From Bacteroidia bacterium (GTDB lineage: Bacteria; Bacteroidota; Bacteroidia; Cytophagales; Cyclobacteriaceae): a stretch of DNA of 64,000 nt. The position numbers and the translations under genes were made by a program. Position 1 is the first letter of the stretch; each line of letters begins with the position of its first letter. This document shows positions 1 to 8,886 of this stretch, in pieces. The notes beneath the pieces are model-generated. The model saw only the letters and a list, made by a program, of their open reading frames with translations. It ran no database searches and had not been told where the DNA came from. The DNA lies in NCBI GenBank assembly GCA_030432655.1, contig JAUILA010000003.1, positions 157,978 to 221,977 of the forward strand, in the 5' to 3' direction.

Positions 1-1
1 A

Positions 2-1243
2 TCAAAAAGTGCTTTCCAGGCAGAAATCGATGCCGCCTGTGAGCTTATTGATTTTCTGCGGTTCAACGTGCACTACATGAGCCAGATCTATGCGGAACAG
101 CCTGAATCTTCACCAGGGGTTTGGAACCGGCTCGAACACCGGCCGCTCGAAGGCTTTACGTTTGCCATTACACCCTTTAATTTCACAGCCATTGCCGGAA
201 ACTTACCTTCGTCCATGGCGCTGATGGGTAATACAGTCGTATGGAAGCCTGCAGAAACTCAGATCTATTCCGCAAAGGTAATTATGGATGTTTTCCGCGA
301 AGCTGGTGTACCGGACGGCGTGATTAACCTTATCTATGTTGATGGTCCGGTTGCAGGAGATATCATTTTCAGTCATCCTAAATTTGCCGGCCTTCATTTT
401 ACCGGAAGTACCGGGGTATTCAAGCATCTCTGGAAAACCATAGGTAAAAATATCGATGAATACGACACGTATCCGCGTGTGGTAGGCGAAACGGGCGGCA
501 AGGATTTTATCGTTGCGCATAAATCGGCGGATGCCAAATCGGTGGCCACCGCCATTACCCGGGGTGCCTTTGAATTCCAGGGCCAGAAGTGCTCGGCGGC
601 ATCACGCGCATATATCCCATCCAACCTGTGGGAGGATGTTAAGAAATATGTTCAGGAGGACCTGAAAAGCGTCAAAATGGGGGGAACGGAAGATTTCTCG
701 AATTTCTTTAATGCGGTTATTGATGAAAAAGCGTTTGATAAAATCGCCGGGTATATCGACAAGGCTAAAAACAACAGCCTGAATGAAATTATAGCCGGAG
801 GGAACTACGATAAATCGAAAGGGTATTTCATTGAGCCAACCGTGGTACTTACCAAGGACCCGCAATCACTGACGATGGTAGAGGAAATTTTCGGCCCGGT
901 TATCACGATCTATGTCTATGATGCAGAGAATTTTGAAGAAACCTTGCACCTGGTAGATCAGACATCAATTTATGCGCTTACAGGAGCTATATTCTCCAGG
1001 GACAGGTACGCCATTGAACTTGCCACGAAAAGCCTTGTGAATGCGGCAGGGAATTTCTACATCAATGACAAACCTACAGGAGCTGTCGTCGGTCAGCAGC
1101 CTTTCGGAGGCGCCCGTGCTTCGGGTACAAACGATAAGGCAGGCTCCATCCTGAACCTTCTCCGATGGGTTTCGCCAAGGACCATCAAAGAAACGTTCGT
1201 GTCGCCTACCGATTACCGGTATCCGTTTCTTGAGAACGAATAG
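2..1243 (+). CDS. pruA: L-glutamate gamma-semialdehyde (P5C) dehydrogenase, 5' end missing
   Basis: An NAD-dependent aldehyde dehydrogenase of the ALDH4 type, which oxidises glutamate semialdehyde (from P5C) to glutamate in proline breakdown. The reading frame is open from base 2, so the gene begins outside the window and about 413 residues are visible. The active-site cysteine sits in the motif GQKCSAASRAY (visible residue 197). The upstream motif VGETGGKDF carries the conserved general-base glutamate, and EEIFGPVI and QPFGGARASGTND are typical ALDH C-terminal motifs. The protein stands alone here, with no fused proline dehydrogenase domain visible. A strong terminator follows. The family assignment is confident; the symbol follows the family. 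Confidence 0.93.
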   Translation, partial: SKSAFQAEIDAACELIDFLRFNVHYMSQIYAEQPESSPGVWNRLEHRPLEGFTFAITPFNFTAIAGNLPSSMALMGNTVVWKPAETQIYSAKVIMDVFREAGVPDGVINLIYVDGPVAGDIIFSHPKFAGLHFTGSTGVFKHLWKTIGKNIDEYDTYPRVVGETGGKDFIVAHKSADAKSVATAITRGAFEFQGQKCSAASRAYIPSNLWEDVKKYVQEDLKSVKMGGTEDFSNFFNAVIDEKAFDKIAGYIDKAKNNSLNEIIAGGNYDKSKGYFIEPTVVLTKDPQSLTMVEEIFGPVITIYVYDAENFEETLHLVDQTSIYALTGAIFSRDRYAIELATKSLVNAAGNFYINDKPTGAVVGQQPFGGARASGTNDKAGSILNLLRWVSPRTIKETFVSPTDYRYPFLENE

Positions 1244-1269
1244 TTTGTAATATTCAGTCGAAAACGTAA

Positions 1270-1301
1270 GACCCCGGTGCACAGCCGGGGTCTTTTTTTT
1301 T
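1270..1301 (+). terminator. Rho-independent terminator after the P5C dehydrogenase gene
   Basis: A GC-rich hairpin (arms gaccccgg and ccggggtc, short loop) is followed directly by a run of nine T. It lies 26 bases after the stop codon. Confidence 0.9.
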
Positions 1302-1372
1302 AAAAAAAAATTATCCGGATTAAACCTTTCCTGCTGATCAGCATCAAATGCATGTTATCAAAATTTAATCCT

Positions 1373-1993
1373 ATGAAAGTCATTATTACAAGCATATTTG
1401 CCTTATTCCTTATTATCAGTATCCCGGGTAAAAGCGTCAACGCCCAGCAGCGTGCCGATCTTGTCAGTGCACGAAAGGAAGTAAGACAAACCAAACGAGT
1501 TCACCGCAGGGTCCACAGGCGTACTGCCAGAAGGGTACACCGGCGGGTCAGCCGGCGCGCTCACTTCCGTTACCGTCATTTACCTGCTTACAATACCACC
1601 ATCACCAGACTGCCGAATGGTGCTGTGGTTGTACGTAACAGCCGTCATAAATATCATTATCATAACGGGGTTTATTACACGCGGAAAAATGGCCACTGGA
1701 TCGTTTCAAGACCCGCAATAGGTATTCGGGTCCGGACTTTACCTGAAGCACGAATGGTAATCAGACTGGACGGCAATGAATACTTCTATTACTACGGAGT
1801 CTTCTATACGCAATCTGGCCAGGAATTCGTATCCGTCCCTGCTCCTGAAGGGGCAGTGGTGGATGCTTTGCCGGAAGGTTATGAGGTTCTGGAAATCGAT
1901 GGTACAGAATATTACGCTGTTTCGGGAGAATATTACGCAGAGGTGGAAGATGAAGAAGGAAATGAAATGTATGAAGTAGTTACGGTTGACTGA
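1373..1993 (+). CDS. DUF6515-type secreted protein with Arg/His-rich N-terminal stretch
   Basis: A 206-residue exported protein of unknown function. The ATG at 1373 is preferred over one at 1352 because it starts a clean signal peptide (MKVIITSIFALFLIISIPG, cleaved near NAQQ). After the signal comes a very basic stretch at about residues 30-70 with repeated VHRRV/RRVHRRV motifs. The C-terminal half has repeated YYYYGVFY-like and YYHNGVYY-like strands and LP-G turns (RTLPEARMVI, DALPEGYEVLEIDG), which resemble the Bacteroidota DUF6515 family. It probably works in the periplasm or at the cell surface. It is a single gene between two terminators. The family call rests on pattern recognition. Confidence 0.75.
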   Translation: MKVIITSIFALFLIISIPGKSVNAQQRADLVSARKEVRQTKRVHRRVHRRTARRVHRRVSRRAHFRYRHLPAYNTTITRLPNGAVVVRNSRHKYHYHNGVYYTRKNGHWIVSRPAIGIRVRTLPEARMVIRLDGNEYFYYYGVFYTQSGQEFVSVPAPEGAVVDALPEGYEVLEIDGTEYYAVSGEYYAEVEDEEGNEMYEVVTVD

Positions 1994-2010
1994 CCAGCCT
2001 GACTAAAAAA

Positions 2011-2044
2011 AGGCTGATCCGGATGGCGGATCAGCCTTTTTTTT
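2011..2044. terminator. Bidirectional terminator between convergent genes
   Basis: A 12-base-arm hairpin (aggctgatccg / cggatcagcct) has an A run on its left and a run of eight T on its right, so it can end transcription of both the DUF6515 gene and the convergent M61 peptidase gene. Confidence 0.88.
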
Positions 2045-2057
2045 GTTGTTTCGATCA

Positions 2058-4349
2058 CTACTGTTTCAGCGATTCCGGAATAGGGTTGTCAGCCCCTTCG
2101 GTCGTCCAGAGAATACTGGTGATCCACCACCTTCCGTTATCCCGGACAAGATTTACGAGATTGACCCCGCGTTGCTGCGGTGTTTCGGATTCTCCCACCG
2201 TAAATTCATAAGCAGTCTTTATCTGGGCGATCTTTCCGAATTCCCAGACTTCACGACCAAGCTCCGTCTCATGAAAAGCATTTTCCATAAAAAACGGTGC
2301 ATTATTCACCATATAATCCGATGTTGTCATGTGCACGTACCGGCTGTTTCCATCCGGCATGACTGCCACGGCGCCCATCGAAGCGTTTTCCTTGTACAGT
2401 GAGCGGAATCGGGTCCAGTCACGTTCACCGGCCGGTCCTGATATAACATCGTAGAGCGCGGTGATTATCCCGTCCACCGTCGCAACATCCTCTTTCTTTG
2501 CCGGTGCAGCATTGGCATCCATCCAGGCTTCTCTCAGATTCGCCTGCTCAAATGACACATTTTCCATCTGGCGGAGTACGTACTGAGCGGTACTTTGCTC
2601 CAGTACAGCTTTTTGGGACAACTCCATTCGCTTAAAGGTGCCATCCTCCTGTGGTCTGTCAATGATCACGGTGAGCATATCTCCCTCCTGAATCGAGGTA
2701 TGCAGTTCGTTAATCACATTCTGGGCATTGGCGGGACCGATCTCGCGGCCCTGCACGGAAACCAGGCGATCTCCCTGCTCGTATCCCATACTCTTACCAA
2801 AATCATTCATCTGGCTGATATCAGCCACCATCAGCTGATTACGCTCCTGATCAAATCCGATGGATATGCGACCCAGGGTAACCTGTTTCGTTTTTTCCGA
2901 TTCCACATACTCCACACCGACTTTCGCAAAATATTCCCTGAATGGCAATGGGTTCGGGCCATCCACATAACTCGCAAAGAATTCCCTGATTTCCGGAAAG
3001 GTCATTTCCACGATGGCATCAAATAGTTCCTCGTCCCTGAAGGCCTTATTCTTCCCGTATTTCTCACCCAGCTCATCCAGCAGATCCTCCAGGTCATACC
3101 GGCCGCCCGACAATTCAAGCAACCTGATATCCAGCATCGCGCCAATCAACGCCCCTTTCTCATAAACATTCCCGTATTCCCCGGCAAATTCTCCCGCTGC
3201 TTTCCGGCTTAACTCCGTAAAAGCGAGGTCGTCGGTATAGCGTGTGCGTGAATTACGAATTTTGGACGAAAGCTTTTCCAGGTATTCTTCGCGCGAGATC
3301 ATTCCGTAACGAACCTGTACATGGTTGGCAAAATATTCCGTAACTCCCTCGTACAGCCAAAGGTGTTCGGACAAATCTGCTTCATTAAAATTGAAATTCT
3401 CTATTTCCTCGGAATGAATGGTAAGCGGCGTGACTATATGAAAGAATTCATGCGCAGCGATATCCACGAGCGTTGAGGCAAGCTGCTCCTGGGGCAGCTC
3501 CGGCAGGTAGTAAAACGATGAATAGGAATGTTCCAGGGCACCGGCCGTCGGATTTACCTGATCGCCGCCGTCGAAGTAATAAATAAATGCATACTTCTCA
3601 ACCGGCAGTTCGCCACCGAGAAATTTACGCTGGTTCTCCAGAAGTACAGACAATTCTCCGGCAAGAAAATCCGCAGTAACTTTTCCGTTAGGAGAATAAA
3701 CCGAAACCAGCACGTCGGCACCTCCCATGGATACCACCGCCGTATCCGGCACATTGTACATCATGGGTGAATCTACCAGCATATCATAATCAGCCACCTC
3801 GTAGACATCCCGGCCGGAATCCTGATTCCTGGCCACCAGGGCAGTTGATCCGTAAAAGCCTTCCGGTTTAATCACCGTGATTTCATAGGGGTGTTCACGG
3901 TTCTCCTCAGAATAGCCAAAAAACCCCGGCGTACCGATGACGAAATTTTCACCAGCTTCGATATTGGTGCCTGCCATGGGATACACCTGCGTTGGCATTT
4001 CCGTATCATAGGAATCCGCCACCAGGTAGGTCATGCGGTGAAGCTTTTTAGCTTTTTTAATCAGGTATTCATTATTGTTTACCTTTTCTACCGGCAATTC
4101 TTTTCCCTTATCATCGAATGCGCGGAGCTCATTTATAAAATCCCCGTAATCACTGATGTTATACGTTCCGGGAACGATCTTGGGGAAATAAAATCGTAAT
4201 TCATTCGACTCCTGTTCGGGCGGGTAATACGTTACCTGTACTTTATCATCGGTCACGTTGGTCAGATCGACCTCAAACCGGTTCTTCTCCTGCCCTAATG
4301 CCGGAAGTACAAAAACCAGCATCAGCAGCATGCTTGCATATCTCTTCAT
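2058..4349 (-). CDS. M61-family metallopeptidase with PDZ and C-terminal NTF2-like domain
   Basis: A 763-residue exported zinc peptidase of the glycyl aminopeptidase (M61) family. It has a signal peptide at residues 1-19, an N-terminal beta-sandwich, and the zinc motif HEFFH at residues 300-304. The downstream motif LWLYEGVTEYFA supplies the third zinc ligand, as is usual for M61. A PDZ domain lies at roughly 500-590 (YEQGDRLVSVQGREIG). The last 140 residues or so (from about 625) are not part of the standard M61 layout. They read as an NTF2/SnoaL-like domain (DWTRFRSLYKENA ... GRWWITSILW). It probably trims N-terminal residues from peptides in the periplasm. Peptidase call firm; C-terminal domain call is by pattern. 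Confidence 0.9.
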   Translation of the reverse strand: MKRYASMLLMLVFVLPALGQEKNRFEVDLTNVTDDKVQVTYYPPEQESNELRFYFPKIVPGTYNISDYGDFINELRAFDDKGKELPVEKVNNNEYLIKKAKKLHRMTYLVADSYDTEMPTQVYPMAGTNIEAGENFVIGTPGFFGYSEENREHPYEITVIKPEGFYGSTALVARNQDSGRDVYEVADYDMLVDSPMMYNVPDTAVVSMGGADVLVSVYSPNGKVTADFLAGELSVLLENQRKFLGGELPVEKYAFIYYFDGGDQVNPTAGALEHSYSSFYYLPELPQEQLASTLVDIAAHEFFHIVTPLTIHSEEIENFNFNEADLSEHLWLYEGVTEYFANHVQVRYGMISREEYLEKLSSKIRNSRTRYTDDLAFTELSRKAAGEFAGEYGNVYEKGALIGAMLDIRLLELSGGRYDLEDLLDELGEKYGKNKAFRDEELFDAIVEMTFPEIREFFASYVDGPNPLPFREYFAKVGVEYVESEKTKQVTLGRISIGFDQERNQLMVADISQMNDFGKSMGYEQGDRLVSVQGREIGPANAQNVINELHTSIQEGDMLTVIIDRPQEDGTFKRMELSQKAVLEQSTAQYVLRQMENVSFEQANLREAWMDANAAPAKKEDVATVDGIITALYDVISGPAGERDWTRFRSLYKENASMGAVAVMPDGNSRYVHMTTSDYMVNNAPFFMENAFHETELGREVWEFGKIAQIKTAYEFTVGESETPQQRGVNLVNLVRDNGRWWITSILWTTEGADNPIPESLKQ

Positions 4350-4530
4350 GTTATCTCAAGTTTTGACGAATACGCAATAATTACCATTCAACTTTGAGAA
4401 AATCACGCATAAATGAAGGACCGGGATTTTGAGACGGTAAACGGATCATTCCAGCGGTAGAAATTATCCAAAACTGGCAATTTTCGACTTTTTCCTGTCA
4501 TTAGTAGGAATGCTGTAGCTCACGGAAGCA

Positions 4531-4556
4531 TTGAATTAAATGTTTTTGTATCTTTG
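4531..4556 (+). promoter_or_regulatory. Probable Bacteroidota-type promoter of the metal-efflux operon
   Basis: TATCTTTG at 4549-4556 matches the Bacteroidota minus-7 consensus TAnnTTTG exactly, with TTG at 4531-4533 upstream. The 15-base gap between them is shorter than the usual 19-21. It lies 40 bases before the first gene of the operon. Confidence 0.5.
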
Positions 4557-4596
4557 AAAAACTTTTTGGGCGGAAATTACGTCCATACTTCAGTCA

Positions 4597-5016
4597 ATGA
4601 AGTCATTTAAAAAGATCATATCGCTGACCATGGCATGCCTGGTGCTGCTTAGCACTACCGGCTTTTCCATGAACCTGCACTTTTGCGGCGGTCAGATGCA
4701 GGATGTTTCCTTTTTTGGTGATGAGGTTGAATGCAGCATGATGCAAAAGGTGCAGGACAAACCGTCCTGTCCCATGCATGCGATGAAAGCGATGGATTGC
4801 TGCAAGGACCAGGATCTGAATATTGACTCCAAATCACCTGAGACCCTTTTTGTTAAGAACCTGGAACTTCATAACAGCCTGTCACTGGCCGTACTTCCTG
4901 TGGAGCAAGAAATGCTTTCACCGGTTCTGACCAGGTCAATTATTCCACTATTACCTTACCGGCCCCCTCCGGCTGACCGGGAAATCATTATTCTCGTACA
5001 GTCTTTCCTTATTTGA
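4597..5016 (+). CDS. HYC_CC_PP family metal-resistance accessory protein
   Basis: A 139-residue exported protein of the Bacteroidota HYC_CC_PP family, named for three short conserved motifs. All three are present: LHFCGG (residues 27-32; F replaces the usual Y), the cysteine pair DCCKD (68-69), and YRPPPADRE near the C-terminus (121-129). There are further Cys and Met residues (SCPMHAMKAMDCC), which suggests copper or silver binding. An N-terminal signal peptide or anchor covers residues 1-24. Proteins of this family usually sit next to heavy-metal RND pumps. Here it is first in the operon, 69 bases before the CusA-like gene. Its biochemical role is not established. Confidence 0.88.
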   Translation: MKSFKKIISLTMACLVLLSTTGFSMNLHFCGGQMQDVSFFGDEVECSMMQKVQDKPSCPMHAMKAMDCCKDQDLNIDSKSPETLFVKNLELHNSLSLAVLPVEQEMLSPVLTRSIIPLLPYRPPPADREIIILVQSFLI

Positions 5017-5085
5017 TCATACGCATGGTATGCACCTGCCGGCATATGCCTGGCGGGTATTTGTTTCTGACAAACTCCATGTGTA

Positions 5086-8000
5086 ATGATCAATTCTGTT
5101 ATAAAATTCTTTCTGACCAATAAACTGGTCACTTTTCTGCTGGTGATGCTTTTCATCATCTGGGGTGTAATGACCGCTCCGTTTAACTGGGACCTGGAGC
5201 TGATTCCGAGAGACCCGGTGCCCGTGGATGCTATCCCGGACCTTGGCGAAAACCAGCAGATTGTATTTACCGAATGGCCCGGCAGGTCTCCGCAGGATGT
5301 GGAAGACCAGGTCACCTATCCACTTACCACCGCGCTTTTGGGAGTACCCGGGGTACGGTCTGTCCGCAGTAATTCCATGTTCGGCTTGTCCAGCATCTAT
5401 CTGATTTTCGAGGAGAATGTGGAGTTCTACTGGTCCCGGTCCCGAATCCTGGAAAAACTGAATTCACTCCCCGCCGGTACCCTGCCGGAGGGGGTAAGTC
5501 CCGGACTGGGACCCGATGCCACTGCACTCGGGCAGGTTTTCTGGTATACACTGGAGGGACGGGATGAAAATGGTAATCCTGTTGGTGGATGGGATCTCCA
5601 GGAATTGCGTTCCATCCAGGACTTCTATGTCCGCTATTCACTTAGTACGGTTGACGGTGTTTCTGAGGTTGCTTCCATTGGTGGCTATGTCAAGGAATAC
5701 CAGGTGGATGTACGCCCCGAATCACTCACCGCTTACCGGGTGAGCCTGGAAGATGTTATGAATGCCGTGCGCCAGGCCAACCTGGATGTGGGCGCCAAGA
5801 CAGTCGAAATAAATCGTGCCGAGTACTTTGTGCGTGGACTGGGATATATACAGGACATTCGTGACCTGGAACAGGCGGTGATTAAGTCGGTGGATAACGT
5901 ACCGGTCCGCATTGCGGATGTTGCAATTGTCAGCCTGGGACCGGCCACCAGGCGGGGCGCTTTGGACAAAAATGGTATCGGTCAGTCCGGTGGCGTGGTG
6001 GTTGCCCGATATGATGCCAACCCGATGCAGGTGATTGCTTCGGTCAAGGATAAGATTAGCGAGATTTCGACTGGTCTTCCTTCCCGTACCCTGGAAGACG
6101 GGACCGTTTCGCAGGTCACCATTGTACCTTTCTATGACCGTAGTGGTTTGATCCGCGAAACTCTTGGTACGCTGGAAGAGGCACTTACGTTTGAAATACT
6201 GATCACCGTGCTGGTCATCATTGTAATGGTTCTGAACCTGCGGGCATCTTTTATGATCTCGCTGTTGCTTCCACTGGCCATTCTCCTTGTATTCATCGCC
6301 ATGAAATATACCGGGGTCATGGCCAATATTGTAGCCTTAAGTGGAATCGCGATTGCCATTGGCACTATGGTTGACCTTGGGATCATTCTCACTGAAAACA
6401 TCATCAGGTATCAGCAGGAAGAGAAAGGTCTTTCGACTCTGGAATCCATTTACCAGGCTTCGGCTGAGGTAAGCGGAGCTATTATCACGGCGGTGGCCAC
6501 CACCATTGTCAGCTTTATCCCTGTATTTGCCCTGGAAGGGGCTGAAGGCAAACTTTTTCATCCGCTCGCCTTTACAAAAACATTTGCCCTGATCGCTGCG
6601 GTGCTGGTTGCCCTGCTGGTCCTGCCCGCTCTGGCTCACGCAATGACGGGAATTCGCATCAGGAGCCGGAAAATAAGGAAATTCAGCTACCTCCTGCTGG
6701 TGCCGGCGGCTATTCTGTCATTCATATATGTTTCCTGGTGGCCGGGTGTACTGCTGCTGGCAGGCGCTATAGCGGGGTTCTTACGTTATGAGCTTGATTC
6801 TCCACCGGCTATTCTTCGCTATTCAGATCTGATTCTGATGATCCTTATAGTATGGTGGCTTCTGGCCTTTGAATGGGTTCCTGTCGGGATCGAGTCCGGA
6901 ACCCTGAACAACCTGTTATTCGTCCTTCTTTCTGCGGGTGGTGTGCTGCTTGTATGCTGGCTAATGATCACTTTTTACCGGCAGATTCTAAGCTGGTGTC
7001 TGGATCACCGTTTCCTGTTTCTAATTATGCCCGTGCTGATCATTTTGCTGGCCGCCATGATCTGGATGGGATTCTCCCGGGTGTTCCGCCCTGTATCCTC
7101 CGGCCTCGGGGCCATTGGCCTGGAAATCAGTGAAACCGGCCTGTGGCAGGGAATGTCCGAGGCGTTTCCCGGTACCGGCAAAGAGTTTATGCCCAGCCTG
7201 GATGAAGGCTCCTTTCTGCTCATGCCCACGGCTATGCCCCATGCAGGAATTGAAGAGAATCTGCAAACACTCCGCATGCTCGACCAGCGCGTGGCAGCGA
7301 TTCCGGAAGTAAAAGAAGTTGTTGGCAAACTCGGACGGGTAGAAAGCGCCCTGGACCCGGCCCCGATTTCCATGTTTGAAAATGTGATCAATTACTATCC
7401 GGAATACATGTCAGGAGAATCCGGTGACCGGCTATATTTCCAAACTACGGATCAGGGGCACTACATTACCGTTTCCGGAGATAGTCTGACACGGGAAGAG
7501 GTGCTGGCTCTCAGGCTGCCCGCGAACCAGCTGGTCAGGGAACGCGGCGGGGATCCACTGCGTATATGGAGAGATCACATCCGGTCGGCCGATGACATTT
7601 GGGAAGAGATTGTACAGCGGGCAAGCCTGCCGGGAGTTACCTCGGCACCAAAGCTTCAGCCCATTGAGACCCGGCTGGTCATGCTCCAGACCGGAATGCG
7701 TGCCCCAATGGGCATTAAAGTTTCAGGCCCGTCACTCGAAGCCATCGAAACATTTGGAGTCCGCCTGGAAGAATTGTTGAAAAATGTACCTTCTGTAAAA
7801 AGGGAGGCTGTTTTCGCGGATCGGGTGATTGGTAAGCCTTACCTCGAAATAGATATTCTCCGGGAAGAGATCGCCAGGTACGGGCTCACGGTGAAACAGG
7901 TTCAGCTGGCCATTGAAGGAGCCATCGGGGGTGTCCCCTTGTCCATGACTGTCGAAGGAAGGAAACGCTACCCCATCCGGGTACGCTACCCGCGCGAACT

Positions 8001-8886
8001 GCGCAATACCCCGGACCAGATCGGGGAGATACTTATCACTGCCCCCGACGGCACCCAGATCCCGCTGGCCCAGCTGGCGGAGATCAATTTCACCCGCGGG
8101 CCCCAGGTGATACGCAGCGAAGAGACGTTTCTGACAAGTTATGTCCTGTTTGACAAACGAGATGGATACGCTGAAGTTTCGGTGGTCAATGATGCCCGGG
8201 AGGCCATTGAAGCCGCGATCGAACGGGGTGAAATACAGGTCCCCGGCGGGGTCAGCTACCGGTTCTCCGGCAGCTTTGAAAACCAGGTCCGCGCAGAGAA
8301 AAGACTTTCGCTGATCATTCCACTGGTGCTTGTGATCATATTCCTGATCCTTTATTTCCAGTTCCGCAGCGTGCTGACCAGCCTGATGGTATTTACGGGG
8401 ATTGCGGTCGCCTTTGGCGGAGGGTTCCTGATGATCTGGTTATACGGACAGTCCTGGGTGGCTGATTTCGACATGTTCGGCAGAAACATGCGCGAGCTGT
8501 TCCAGATGGGTACGATCAACCTGAGTGTGGCCGTCTGGGTGGGCTTTATCGCCCTCTTTGGAATTGCTACGGATGACGGGGTTCTGATGGCCACCTACCT
8601 GAGACAAAGCTTTGACCGGAGATCCCCCGAGTCCGTCGGGGAGGTCCGTAAAGCAGTGCTGGCAGCAGGTCAGCGCCGGGTACGGCCGGCCATGATGACG
8701 ACTGCCACCACGCTTATCGCCCTGATACCTATCCTGACTTCCACAGGAAAAGGATCGGACATCATGGTACCAATGGCCATCCCCATCTTCGGCGGGATGA
8801 TGATCGCCATCCTTACCATTTTCGTTGTTCCCGTCCTTTACGCATGGAGACAGGAGTCCATTATTAAAAAAGTTGAACATGAATAG
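5086..8886 (+). CDS. cusA: CusA-like heavy-metal efflux RND permease
   Basis: A 1266-residue inner-membrane pump of the HME-RND family that drives metal export (most likely Cu(I)/Ag(I)) with the proton gradient. Family motifs include an N-terminal helix then DPVPVDAIPDLGENQ, WPGRSPQDVEDQVTYPLTT, the proton-relay helix GTMVDLGIILTENI (about 426-439), TRLVMLQTGMRAPMGIKVSG, and a C-terminal helix bundle with GIATDDGVLMATYLR. The methionine-rich SFLLMPTAMPHAG segment fits a soft-metal substrate. It is about 200 residues longer than E. coli CusA. Much of the excess is an extra hydrophobic block at about 530-640. Its stop overlaps the start of the TolC-like gene. Metal specificity is inferred from neighbours. 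Confidence 0.93.
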   Translation: MINSVIKFFLTNKLVTFLLVMLFIIWGVMTAPFNWDLELIPRDPVPVDAIPDLGENQQIVFTEWPGRSPQDVEDQVTYPLTTALLGVPGVRSVRSNSMFGLSSIYLIFEENVEFYWSRSRILEKLNSLPAGTLPEGVSPGLGPDATALGQVFWYTLEGRDENGNPVGGWDLQELRSIQDFYVRYSLSTVDGVSEVASIGGYVKEYQVDVRPESLTAYRVSLEDVMNAVRQANLDVGAKTVEINRAEYFVRGLGYIQDIRDLEQAVIKSVDNVPVRIADVAIVSLGPATRRGALDKNGIGQSGGVVVARYDANPMQVIASVKDKISEISTGLPSRTLEDGTVSQVTIVPFYDRSGLIRETLGTLEEALTFEILITVLVIIVMVLNLRASFMISLLLPLAILLVFIAMKYTGVMANIVALSGIAIAIGTMVDLGIILTENIIRYQQEEKGLSTLESIYQASAEVSGAIITAVATTIVSFIPVFALEGAEGKLFHPLAFTKTFALIAAVLVALLVLPALAHAMTGIRIRSRKIRKFSYLLLVPAAILSFIYVSWWPGVLLLAGAIAGFLRYELDSPPAILRYSDLILMILIVWWLLAFEWVPVGIESGTLNNLLFVLLSAGGVLLVCWLMITFYRQILSWCLDHRFLFLIMPVLIILLAAMIWMGFSRVFRPVSSGLGAIGLEISETGLWQGMSEAFPGTGKEFMPSLDEGSFLLMPTAMPHAGIEENLQTLRMLDQRVAAIPEVKEVVGKLGRVESALDPAPISMFENVINYYPEYMSGESGDRLYFQTTDQGHYITVSGDSLTREEVLALRLPANQLVRERGGDPLRIWRDHIRSADDIWEEIVQRASLPGVTSAPKLQPIETRLVMLQTGMRAPMGIKVSGPSLEAIETFGVRLEELLKNVPSVKREAVFADRVIGKPYLEIDILREEIARYGLTVKQVQLAIEGAIGGVPLSMTVEGRKRYPIRVRYPRELRNTPDQIGEILITAPDGTQIPLAQLAEINFTRGPQVIRSEETFLTSYVLFDKRDGYAEVSVVNDAREAIEAAIERGEIQVPGGVSYRFSGSFENQVRAEKRLSLIIPLVLVIIFLILYFQFRSVLTSLMVFTGIAVAFGGGFLMIWLYGQSWVADFDMFGRNMRELFQMGTINLSVAVWVGFIALFGIATDDGVLMATYLRQSFDRRSPESVGEVRKAVLAAGQRRVRPAMMTTATTLIALIPILTSTGKGSDIMVPMAIPIFGGMMIAILTIFVVPVLYAWRQESIIKKVEHE

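Noticed and set aside
5034..5057. Palindrome GGCATATGCC with flanking partial dyad between the HYC_CC_PP and pump genes
   Set aside because: Seen, but it is short, imperfect outside the core and inside an operon; no regulator site or attenuator could be argued.
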